From: Onchocerca volvulus | Taxonomy: Eukaryota; Nematoda; Chromadorea; Rhabditida; Onchocercidae | Reading direction: 5' to 3' | Length of the DNA stretch: 64,000 nucleotides | Assembly (NCBI GenBank): GCA_000499405.2 | Contig: HG738137.1 | Span: 24,614,837 to 24,678,836, forward strand | In this document: piece by piece, positions 1 through 11,563 of the stretch | How the letters are laid out: every line of letters begins with the position of its first letter | How positions within the stretch are numbered: the stretch's first letter is position 1 | Made by a program: the position numbers and the translations under genes | The notes under the pieces: model-generated | Database searches by the model: none | Told to the model about the DNA's origin: nothing | What the model saw: the letters and a program-made list of their open reading frames with translations, nothing else

Positions 1-149
1 CTATATGGTGAATTGAAAATACTGTTTTTCTTGCACAAAAAATCAAAGATACTGTTTCTCTAATACAGTAAATCGAAAATATTGTTCGCTCACACGGTAA
101 ATCGAAGATACTGTATCACAGTACGATAAAATTAAAATACTATTTCAGA
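1..149. repeat. 29-bp tandem repeat, five diverged units
   Basis: Five units with a period of about 29 bp share a core like GTAAATCGAAAATACTGTT (for example at 62-90, 91-119 and 120-148). It lies in the intron after the fourth visible DDR exon. The first unit is slightly longer (32 bp). Noncoding. Confidence 0.7.
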
Positions 150-288
150 TTTGCAGGAGTAACTTCTTGTAGTGCTTGAATTTTTAAAATTTATAATAAC
201 TGGGAATGCTTCTATTTCCTGGACTTTTTTAACTTCAAACTTATAATACTTACTATGTTTTGTAAAAAAAGAACAAGATTACGGTAAC

Positions 289-3200
289 CTTTGTAAACAC
301 ATCCATAAAGTTCAACACGCATACAAACGGTACGTGTAACTTCTGAAACCGGTATGATACGTAGATTCCGTGCTACAATACCACCATCCAATGCTCGAAA
401 TACTGCCGATTGTGTATCACTATTTCCAATTATTACCTATAAAATTCGTTTTCTTTTAAATTCTTATCTTTATTTAAATTAATTCTTATCTTTATGATTA
501 CACGTTTACATAAGGAATCAAGTGATCGCAAGTTATCGTAAGTAATTTGATTGCATCAGCGATTTCAGTTCAGTAAAATATAAATTTGTCTTTACTTCAT
601 CACATTATCTGTTGTTATTTTATTCAACACATGACAAATATTTGTCTTTTAATTATAGATTTAATTATGAACTTCTAACCAATCTCGTGAAACCAGAACG
701 AACTAATAATTTCTCTAGCACTAGATTATCAAGTAAAAAAATGATATGAATGAAAAAATTTAAAAAGTCGCGAAAAAAACACTCAAAAATTTCCGTCGCA
801 TCATAGAAAACATCAAACAATGTCTTGTTGAAAATTTGAGTAAATTTCTTTCATACCTAATTTATTTTTATATTTTTTGTTTAGTAATTTCATGTTGAAT
901 AATTATAAGATTAGAAATTCATTGAATGAAATTAAAGAAAAATTATTTTCAAACTTTATATTTTGTTGTAAATTTTCGAAAAAAAAAAAAAAAGGAGGGA
1001 ATTCTTGAAAAAATCTTATAATTTGAAAATATAAAATTAAAATTATTTTTTTTGGATCAATCATTTCTATTTGCTCAAAATTAATATATCGCTATATAAT
1101 GATAGAGTTTATTGAATTGCCAATAGCTAAAGTAAACAATTTGGCATAATATTTTTGATATGTTTACATAAAATTTGTTTGTGAATAATTTAACAGACAT
1201 TTGCATAATTATTCTCAAATTTCTTCGGCTTTCGTGATTAATTAATTAATTGCTGTGCAAGTAATTAAATAATCAATTATTTGCATTAATTTCGTGAACA
1301 ATAATCAATGGAGATGAAAAGTCATCCAATATTGGGTGACACCATTATATAAATATTTCTTATTCATATTTATAATAAGTGCAGAAAAATTTTAGGAAAT
1401 TTAATTTTTTTTTTTAAACATTTGATCAATTTTAAAACATTTGATCATTAAAGCATTATTTTGAATAATAAAATTGAATTCAATTGTATTTTTAAATTAA
1501 AATTTCAAAAATTCGTAATTTTGATCGAAGAAAAGAAGTAAACGAAAACTTTTTTAAAATACCTCATTTTGTTTTCCATCTTTATATCGTGCCCACGTGC
1601 CGAGACTTTCACGCCAATATTCTAACATATACGCTGGAGCATATTCTAGTCCACGTCCACCATCAAAACGTCCTTGCGTTTCAATCACTGTTATCACCAT
1701 ATCAGTATCAAAATCAATTTGTAACCATTCTACTATTTCAGAACTTATTTGTTGACGTGGACACCACGCACCGCTTCCACGTTCCGTACGTATTCTTCAA
1801 AGAAAAAAAAAAGAAAAATCGATATTATTCATTTTTCTAAAACATTTTGTTAATCATATTTCTCACATTATCATGTTATTCAAAAAATACAGGATTGCGT
1901 AATAATTGAAGGGTCACGTTATAGGATTATATTAATGCAGCGTGACCTTTTGAACAAGGTCACGCTGCATTAATATAATCCTATAACATATCATAACAGC
2001 AAATTGTACACTGCTTTTCATTCCTTACGAAAGTTCATGATATTTTGATTATCAAAATATTTCGTTTCATTAGGTTTATTTATGACAGTCTTCCGGATTA
2101 TGTAGCCTTAATCGATTAATATATGATGGTATCATTTGGCTTGCATAAAATCTTATCAGTTGGCCCTTATCATTTGGTTTGGATAAAATCTTATCATTTG
2201 GCTTGAATAAAATCGTGGATCTTAAACTTTGCCAATACTTTTCAATCTTTTGCTAAACAGAGAAGAAAGAATGATTAAATTATAAAATTTTTAAAATAAA
2301 AAAATTTTCATCGAATTCATTTCGTTCAATTTACTTAGAAATATTTATTTAAATATCGAAAAAGTTTTTAATTAATAATCACATTTTATCACTAATTATT
2401 ACTTATTTTTATTTTAGCCATCTAGTAACGATAAAGGAAAAGCGATAAATTCTTTCAGATTGGTTCAAAGGTCATCACTAAACCACCTGCTATCACTAAT
2501 GCTACTATGAAATTATCAATTCCAATAAATAAGTGATAAGATAAAATTATGAAGTATATCATATGTATTTTATCATATAAAATGACTAAATTATGATAGC
2601 ATTATGCAAATTTTGTTTAATGTAATTTAATTGTGACATGATTTTTATGAATATATTTAAGAATAAATAAGAAAAAATGGGAAATAATACAAAATGATTA
2701 ATATGGGATTATACAATTATTAAAAAATCAAGACAAAAATCGATAGTATTTTGATAAAAATTGATAACTATTATCATAATAAATGCATTTATCGTAATAA
2801 TAATCGTTTTTTATCTTTATCTTCCAAAATCTAATAATTAAAATAAGTCTGGCGTCAGTTAAATTAAATTTTTTTCCCTCATTTTTTTCAATAAATTATG
2901 AATTATTATATCTAATAATAATGAAATAATATACGGTAAAATTATTGAAAATTTTCCATCTACCCGGAACAAAATTAATCCAATTTATTTGAATGAAAAA
3001 TTTTTGAGACACAAAATTAAATTTAAATAAATATAAGAAATTTTTAGAAATCAATTATTCCTTTTCATTCGAAAAATAATTTTATCGATTCATTTTTCGT
3101 ATATATTAATTTTCCACTTTTTTTTCTCTTTTTTTCTATTCCTTTCTTTCTTATCTTTTTTTCCCTCTACAATAAATTAGATTAAAAAGGGGAGAAAAAA

Positions 3201-6117
3201 AATGGAAAAAAGAAAAAATTGTAAGTTTAATTGAATGAAATTTTTAAAATAATATAATTTGCGTGATGTTTTTTAGTAAAAAAAGAAAAAAAAATGAATG
3301 AAAGAAAATTGAAAAAATTCAAATTTTATTTCAAAAAAGAGCTATAACGTGGATTTAATTAATTTTAGATTTTTAATAATATTTTTATTTTACTATTCTA
3401 AATTTTATCAAATCAATTAGCTGCATCGATGCATATTCTTGGCCATATTTTAGTCTTCACTTATTTAATTAATTCATGGAATATTCGAAGAAATCAGAAC
3501 AAATAAATGTCTTTATTGAATTGGAAAGAGACGAAATGGCTTAATTGAATCTAATTAATTACTCATTCCCATAATTCCATACGTTTGGACAAATTAAATT
3601 GGAAATGGATAGAATTGCTAATAATATTAGAGCTTTCAATTTATGCAAATCTATATGACAAATTGAATTTGTCAACTTGTAGCAAGTAAACAATAAGTGA
3701 TTTGTAGGCAGCTAATTTCGAATATAAGATTGAATTATCAATCATAAAATTTTAGCAATATGTAAATTTAATTTAAAATTGACTAAAATTTGATCTTAAT
3801 CAAAAACAAATAAGATAAAACTGATTTATATTGGACAAATTGATTTTATTCCAAATTAATTGACGTCGATTGGTTCAGATCCGAATTAAATGTAATGGCA
3901 AAATTTGTCATTTTATAGAGCATATTTGAAAATAATTAAAATTTGAACTCAATTTTTTCGCATTTCTTTTAGATTTATGTAGACTAAACAAGATAAATTC
4001 ATTTTCTTTCAAATCAACTGATTCAATTAATTCAGATGCGGTTTAAATGTAAAATATTCGGATAATTTATCAAAATTATCTTGTCTATTTGAATTACCAT
4101 TGATAAAATTTATCATTTTGTAAAGCTTATTTGAAAATAATTGGAATTGAAATGATTTTTGTGTCATTTATTTTAGCTCAATTTGGGACTGAATGAAATA
4201 GATTCATTTCATTGCAAACTTTTTGACTTAAATTTGAAATATTCAGATAATTTATCCAAAAAATTTACCCAAAGATAATTATTCCATTATTCGCTTCAAC
4301 TTTTTCATTTAAATTTAACTTAATTTTATTAAAAAATTATGTTAGCAAAATTTGGATTCATTTAGAATAAATTCAAATAGTTTGCAATTTTCACTGAGAA
4401 AAAGGAAGTGATATAAAATAATTTATCAAATAACCTAGAATTCTGCGGTCCAGTACTGTCCTTATCATGACTTGAACTTGCTGATAATTGATTGTCTTTG
4501 ATAAGGCCTGATTCCATACCCAATTGATTTGCACATTCTTCTAAAAATATCGAATATAATTTAAAACAAATAAAATAAATAAATGAAAATAGTTAACTAA
4601 TTTTTTAATTACTAAAAAAAAAAAGAAAAAAGATCCCTTTTATGTAGAAATAAACAAAAAATACTTTAATTATAAAAAATGAGCAAATTTCTCTTCTCTA
4701 TACTATTCTATCCGTTTAATTTTGAGAAATATCAGATCAATTTAATTGATAGTTTCAACTAATCTAAATTATATGTTAAGGTCAGAAAAGGTCATCTCAT
4801 TTCCTTTTTAATCATAACCTACTTTCGCTATTGCACCCCTATTACTTTTATTTTCTATTGTGATACCTTTAAATTAGCTCTCTTTTAGTCCAGGGAAAAA
4901 AAAGGCAAGAACTGCTAATAGTTTAACCTTTGACCTCTTTCAATGATCCATTTCTATTATTCATGAGCAAACAAATGGAACAATAGAAAAGCATTTATGT
5001 ATTGCAAGGCATTCAGAAATCAATTATCATTTTCAAATGATATACATTAAATATCTGGAAGGAATCCGGATGTTCGTGCAAATAATTTTTCGCAAGTTAC
5101 GGTAAAGATTACTGTAAACAAGGCTTGTATTACGGCAGGCTGACTTTAATTTATGAAACACTAATTTATAATCTTTAGCATTAAAATACGCTGATATACA
5201 GTTTTTCGATATTTCTCTCATTTTCATTAATAAAGTTATATTAAGGATAAAAAAACTCATAGCTTTTACTGATATTAAATTTATTTGGTAAAGTTATTTT
5301 TTTAATGACCAGTTTGAAATAATTTTAAACATTTTGAAAATAATTTTATAAGTCCACAATAAAGTTTACTTATTTTTGTTGCTAATTAATAGTTATTGAA
5401 TTTTTTCAAACAAGAAACGAAAAATTAAAAACGCCAATAGAATGAATAGAAATTCGATACGAGAACTCGCTCGCATTTTCGTAATTTTATTTTTTTTTTT
5501 TATTTTTTATTTTTATTTTATTTTATTTTTTTTTTTTTTTTGAGGAATATTGTAATATTATTTATGGGATATCAGCAATTCAAGTGGAAGGAAATTCGAT
5601 ATGCTTCGAAAATTTTTTCAAATTTTATTCTAATAAAAGGGAAAAAATATGATAAATGGAATGACAAATAAATTAAATGCTGAAAAAATATCATTCATTA
5701 TAAATATTATTGATTTTCGAGGATATCTGGTAGCTATTTTTAATTAGATTTATTACTTCAGCAACAACAGATGATGCCAAGAGACAGAAAAAAAATCATA
5801 AAATTTTTAATGGGAATAATAATTATTATCATTCATCATCATTTCATTTCATATTATTATTTATGCATTTTTATTTCACGACAATAATGACAATAAAAAC
5901 GATGACAAAAATTGATTTCATATCAAATTATATCATTATTATCATCATTATCAGCATCATCGCTATTTTCGCTATTATTGCTAATTATTAACATTTTGCT
6001 ATTATTATTATCTATTATTATGTTCCTACTGTTATTATCATCATTATTATTGCCTTTATAGATATTATGTCTTTACTATTAATAATACTATTAGTATTAC
6101 TATTACTATTTTTGCTA

Positions 6118-6148
<31 letters not shown>

Positions 6149-9100
6149 TATTATTAATATCATTATTGTCATTATTATTGCTATTATTAACGAAAATCAA
6201 ATTCTTTTTTGTAATAAAATGGAAAATTTTTATAAATGACAAAAATTTTAATTATCTTAAAATCGTCTAAAACATTACGAACAAATATTTTATTTTCTAA
6301 AGAAATCATCAAATTTTGATTGCAAAAGCATTAATATTAATAATTTATATTTTGCACAAAAAAAAAAAGAAAAAAATTAAGAGAAATGAAAAAAGTGATT
6401 TCGTTTCACTTGATTAAAAAAAGTTTAAATATTTGAAGACGGAAAAAAATTTCAACGTCTTCGCAATCTTATTTTTTCAACGAAATCTAACTTTTAAAGC
6501 TTTTCGATAATATTGAACTTTGAAATGATAGTTTATATTGAAAAATTAGAAATTTTTTCAATGAATACTAAAAATTGGATATTTTTCATTGCTTTTCGAA
6601 TATTAATATTAAATCTATTAACATTTGCACTAAGTTTCTGCTAATGATGAGTTAAGTAATGAGTAATTAAAAATGGAATAATATGATAGTTAATATGATG
6701 ATTTCTTCCAAACATCAAAAGCAATTCCAAATGATTCGTTTTTCCCCAAAAATTCAAATTTTAATCAATATGCGGGCCGATTTTTCACATAAAATTTAAT
6801 GCTTCATAATTCAGTCCAGAAAAAACTTCAATTTTTTAAAAATATCATAAAATAAGTATTATCTTCTTTCTCATCAAATTATTGCTACTACGGTAAACTA
6901 CCAATTACATTGTTTTTTTTTCTATTGATTATTATTTGCTTTTGAAATTTCTATTTTAAGAGAAAAATTTTATGCAAAAATTAGAAAAAATATAGGTTAA
7001 TAAAAAAAAGAAATTAATGAAATATATTTTAATAGAAATTTTCTTGAAGAAAAAAATAATAAATTACATCTTTTCAAATCATTCACTGAAAATATCGTCA
7101 TTCAAATTGAAATCAGTAAATTTCTGGGGCATTAAATTTAAATAATAATAATAAATAATGAAATATGACAAATTAGCAAAAATTTGTCGAATTATTTTCA
7201 ATTTTATTTTTTGCTGTTTTTTGCCTTGAAAGAGCAATTTACAGGATAAAAATTTATGGAATAATTAAATTAATTAAGTTGAAAAAAATTTTTGTTCAAC
7301 ACAAAAATCTCTTTTTATGAATGAAAGAATTTATGAAATTGTTTGAATTAATTAAACCAAAAAAAAAAAACTTTTATCCATACCAACTTTTTTTTTTTTG
7401 GTAAAAGCAGTTATGGAATTGACTAAATGAATTAAATTTGAAAAATTTTATCCTTTTAGAATATCTTGTCTTTTTTCATTTATTTTTCAATTTTTCATTT
7501 TTTTGAAGAGAACATGGAATTGATTGAATTTTTAGAAAGAAAAAAAATTAATTGCAAACATTTTCAATTATATTCCTTATTTTTTTGCCTATTCTCCATT
7601 ATTTCTTTTCATTCAAAATTTCTGTTAATCTATTTTATTACCGGAATTAATGATTTATTGATTTTTTAATGGGTCAAATAGAAATACACGTTGATGATAA
7701 TGCTGTGGAATTTATTCTCGAGAATGATTTACAATTAGACGAAAAGTGTGAACGACGAGAGATAAATAAAACGATAAAATGGCATCAATCTATTCGTGAA
7801 ATTATCGCCTAAGCTGATTTATTACTTTTTTTTTTTTTCATTTCTAACCTCAAAGATTCAATGATTAAGAGAAATTCTTGCAGCTACTTGAAGCGGTACT
7901 CTTTGAATTTTATCAATTAAAAGAAGCCTGTACGATAACAACTGACCTTTACCGTAATAATAGTAATATTGACCTTATCCTAATCAATCAATAAATCGAA
8001 CATATTTTAATAGTTCCCTTTTTTTGCTGATAACTGAAATTTTCAGTATTTTCCAGAAAAATTTTGAAATTTTTGATATAAATTAGTAAAAAATTGAACT
8101 TAAAATCTGACAAAAGTTGAACTAAATAAAGATTATAATGCATAGATTTTTTTTTTAATGGATTATAATGCATTTTGGATTGCAAATATTAAAAGCATTT
8201 AAAACTAATCGATCAATATTGCCATGTTTCAACATGGCGTTCTTTTTAGAAAATCTTTGATATGGAATAAATTTTTTTCGTTTTTCATTGAAATAATTTT
8301 ATGGTAAAAATTTTTTGCACTGATAAGAAACAATTTAATATTATAACTTTGAATTATTTTATTGAGTATAAAAATTCCCTTATTTAATTCCAAGTTCAAA
8401 TTTTACCAGATTTTAAATTCAATTTCTGTTAACTTATACTTATATCAAATTTCGAATTTTTTAAAAAAATATTTGCAAAATATTTTTATTTGAATTTTTT
8501 ATCTAAAAATGAAAGGTTATTGATATCATTTTAATAGGGTCGAAGGTCATTGCTCCGATTTTTATGTCTTCGAAATATAATTTGCATGTTTGTGAGAACA
8601 TATGGTACAATACGACGAAATGACCAAGGTAATTGACATGAGCGGTCATTTTCTATTTTTAGTCATCTATCTCAAGTACCACTTTGATCTTTGTCCAACT
8701 TAGATGGAGTTAATTAATTTCAAGTTCTATTAGCATAAAATGCGCCTATTATTACTATGATCGAAGAAATGGTACTTCAACTTAATTGACAGCTATTGAT
8801 TTCATTAGGTTACCAGAGAGCAATAATTCATTTTTCTTAAAAAATTTCAATTTTAAAAGTCTTGATTTGTGTAATTTCAAAAAGTTATATTTCATGCATA
8901 AAATTAGAATTTCAAATATTTCCAACAGAAAACTTTAATGCTCATTGCATTATCTTCAATTTCTTTGTATAATAAACTTTTTTTTCCAGCAAGAACTTTT
9001 CAAAAGTTAGGTTAAAATACGAAAACATTTAATACCTCAAATTGTAATCGTTGAAATCAAGCAGCTAAATTATAATTGATAAAATTAACTGGACCACTTT

Positions 9101-11529
9101 CATTTCTTAAATTAAAGTTTCAAATTTCACAGAATTTCTTGAGCATTTTCTTAAAAATTAAATCGTTTGTTATCAAATCGATTTCAGTTTTTTTGGATTA
9201 AAACTTGAAATTTCACCAAATTTCAAGTATCTTTTTTGAAAAATAATCATTAGTTATCTTAAAATAAATAATAGAAATGATGCAATCAGCCATCATATGC
9301 TGACACTAATTATTACTTTAATGGAATTATAATTTTAATAGAAAAAAAGTGAGGAATGAACTTTAACCTTTTATCTATTTAAAGCATGCAGTATATTTAG
9401 AAATATAGCAAAATTTAGAAAGCTAGCAAGCTATTTTCAATTATATTATATTTCATGAAAGTAAATGAAAAATTGAATTTATAAATTTAATAACGAAAAT
9501 TTCATGATAAACAAATTTTTGAATTGATGAAAAAATGAGGAAAAAAAGAATTATTATTCAAACTTTTCAAAATTTCTTTTCGAAAAGGATGATTAAATTT
9601 AGTATTAGTTCCGAAAATTTGATATCGATTAAATTCCATTGTTAAATTAATTAATGTGTAAACGAAACAAATTAATCATAAAAGATTTGATTTTGTCTAT
9701 ATAATCTGTTTTGATTTCTTAAATTTTGACAGAATAATCCATAAATATGATTTATTAAATGATTAAGCATTTATATTTGTCATATTTATCAAAAATTTAA
9801 CAAAATTAAATTTAAATCTTTTGAACTTTCAATTTTTGATCCAAATTCTGTAATAATTTAAATGATCTATCAGTTCATCTAATAATGAACTTCCAATTCT
9901 AAAAAAAAAAAAAAAAAAACTGAAATTCGGAAAATAACTAACACCCGTAAAAAATCATCACAAACTATTTTAAGCAATTTTTTCGGCTAATTTCAGTCTT
10001 TTATAAAGTAATTCGAAGTGATTTCAATCTCTTTGAATAAATCTCAGTAATTTCAATTCTTTCAAATAATTTATTGACTAATTTTAACTTTTTTTAAGAA
10101 AAGTAATTTCTTGAAAAAATTTTCAAAAAATCCCAATTAAGAAAACAATTAGTCCCTCTTGGAATACTAATACTTTTTTTACTTTTTTTTTTTTATCAAC
10201 AACTACTATGTTAATGAATTAGTATTTGATATCAATATTGAGAATAGCGGCCCGTAAAGCTCATAAAATTCTATATTCTACACCATTAACAGAAATAATA
10301 AAGTTGGATAAAACTACCAAAAGGCTTACCGCTTTTTTTTTTCTTTTTAAACATTTCTTTTCAAATTGTTTTCTTTTTTTTTTTCAATACAAAAATAAGC
10401 AATTTTTTGTTGACAAAGAGATACAATTAGAATTGTTTCTTTTGATATTGCAGCTAATTCATAAAGGAAAGCTTAATTTTCATTCGAACTTTTTGTTTAC
10501 TTCTTAGAAATGCTTTTTTTCGAACTTTTTTTTTTATTTTTTATTTATTTTGCAAACAATTTATAGCAATTTCTTTTTTATTTAATCGTTTAATCATTAA
10601 TAAATTATTACTTTTCACTTATATAATTGATCGTTCACTCTTATTTAATGAAGAAAATTGTAAACAATTGTAAGCAATTAGAGAAGAAGTAAAATACTAA
10701 AATCATTTTCAATATATGTTTTTTTTTTCTGATCAATTCAAATTGTCATTTTTTCTTTTAATTTTTAAAACTTTTCGATTAATTAAATTTTTGAAATTTT
10801 CAAAAAGGAAAAAAAACGATTCTTCTTATGCAGATAATCCTTATCATATCAAAATATCATCATTATCATCAACTTACTTTTTTCAAAATACTAATTTTGT
10901 TGATATTAGAGATTTGAATGAAATTATTAACATATTCTAACTGTATAAAATGTCAACAAATTAAGAGGAAATTTTGTTAGTATTTGTGAAATGCAAATGA
11001 AGGATAAACTACAGCTCATTAACGACTAGTTTAATTGTTTTCAACAAATTTATTCATGCATAGATAACAGGATTGATATTTCTGGCTTTCATTCCCTTCC
11101 TTGAAAATGTCGCCAAATATCAAAACAAATAGTAAAATTGTTGCATGAAATGAATTAAATGATTTGAATTACAAAATTGATTAGTTATATTACTAGTAGA
11201 TTAATTGTATTATTATCATTGATAAATTGATTATTAATAAAGCAAGTTTTATCATCCTTTTATATGTTCATTCTTCGAATTTAGGTTACGTTAAGGATTG
11301 TATTTTTTAAAAATTTTGATAAAAATTCCGAATCATTTCATCTGATCATCTTTCAATCCTCTTAATTTATCAATTAAAAGCTGTAAATTTAAACTTTTCG
11401 TTTCAAAAACTTTTTTATCATCAACTAATTTTATATTAATTTACATAAAATAAACTTACTTAAACTAAATGTAAGCGTTTCTTGTAGTACAATCAGAATG
11501 ATAAACAATGTACTAAGCAAATTCGCCAT
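289..11529 (-). CDS. ddr: Discoidin domain receptor tyrosine kinase, 5' part (four exons; 3' part beyond left edge)
   Basis: Exons on the minus strand: 11529-11460, 4540-4435, 1794-1563 and 436-289. All junctions have GT/AG and matching phases (1, 2, 0), giving 185 codons with no stop. Residues 1-22 are a signal peptide (MANLLSTLFIILIVLQETLT). The discoidin (F5/8 type C) domain starts at ECANQLGMESG, followed by GAWCP, WLQIDFDT, TQGRFDGGRGLEYAP, VARNLRIIP and the closing VCMRVELYGC. These match the order of motifs in animal DDR1/DDR2, including the four cysteines expected to form two disulfides. Known members are collagen-binding receptor kinases; the transmembrane helix and kinase domain should lie left of base 1. 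The last donor here leaves phase 1. Which nematode paralog (ddr-1 or ddr-2/svh-4) this is cannot be decided. The start ATG is the one that opens the signal peptide. The weak point is the TTTGAAG acceptor of exon 3, supported by phase and homology. Confidence 0.9.
437..1562 (-). other. DDR intron 3 (1.1 kb)
   Basis: AT-rich intron between discoidin exons 3 and 4, bounded by GAG/GTATTT and TTTATAG/GTAATA. I see no coding sequence, RNA gene or clear repeat in it beyond A/T runs. Confidence 0.8.
1918..1987. repeat. Perfect 32-bp inverted repeat (hairpin) in DDR intron 2
   Basis: The left arm 1918-1949 (GTTATAGGATTATATTAATG...) is perfectly complementary to the right arm 1956-1987, with a 6-nt loop TTGAAC. 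The arms end at the loop in TGACCTT/AAGGTCA. A perfect 32-bp stem is rare by chance. It could be a small palindromic transposon remnant, an RNA hairpin or a fold-back cloning or assembly artefact. Confidence 0.9.
2129..2214. repeat. 24-bp tandem repeat in DDR intron 2
   Basis: Three full units of TTATCATTTGGYTTGNATAAAATC (2129-2152, 2167-2190, 2191-2214) and one truncated 14-nt unit. The rest of the 2.6 kb intron (1795-4434) is AT-rich, and I see no exon in it. Confidence 0.8.
4779..4794 (+). promoter_or_regulatory. AGGTCA direct repeat with 4-nt spacer (DR4-type)
   Basis: AGGTCA-GAAA-AGGTCA is a perfect pair of nuclear-receptor half-sites in DR4 spacing, in DDR intron 1 about 240 bp upstream of exon 2 in transcript orientation. 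Function is inference from the motif alone. Confidence 0.35.
5995..6190. repeat. TTA/ATT-type imperfect microsatellite
   Basis: Interrupted ATT/TTA triplets over about 200 bp. They create long mirror ORFs on both strands (poly-Leu/Ile and poly-Asn) that are not genes. Confidence 0.8.
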
Positions 11530-11563
11530 GCACCGCTATTGACATTGGAATATTAGTTAAGCC
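11530..11563 (-). promoter_or_regulatory. DDR 5' leader: candidate trans-splice acceptor and overlapping upstream ORF
   Basis: The minus strand reads ACTTTTTGAATTGCAG just before 11563, a good nematode acceptor with a pyrimidine tract and no obvious partner exon upstream. This fits spliced-leader addition and would leave a 34-nt leader. An upstream ATG at 11545-11543 opens an 11-codon out-of-frame ORF (stop at 11515-11513) that overlaps the receptor start. Acceptor use is inference. Confidence 0.5.

Larger units (their letters stand above)
4541..11459 (-). other. DDR intron 1 (6.9 kb)
   Basis: A very long first intron separates the signal-peptide exon from the discoidin domain. The phases on both sides match (phase 1: AAA codon before GAA TGT). 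It contains T-rich runs (5487-5541), a TTA-type microsatellite (about 5995-6190) and an AGGTCA direct repeat (4779-4794). The ORFs inside are leucine/isoleucine-rich microsatellite products. No conserved exon seen. Confidence 0.75.

Noticed and set aside
6018..6270. Long poly-Leu/Ile and poly-Asn ORFs on opposite strands
   Set aside because: They are translations of a TTA/ATT microsatellite. The same applies to ORFs at 12270-12479, 35156-35523 and the upstream part of 34908-35204.
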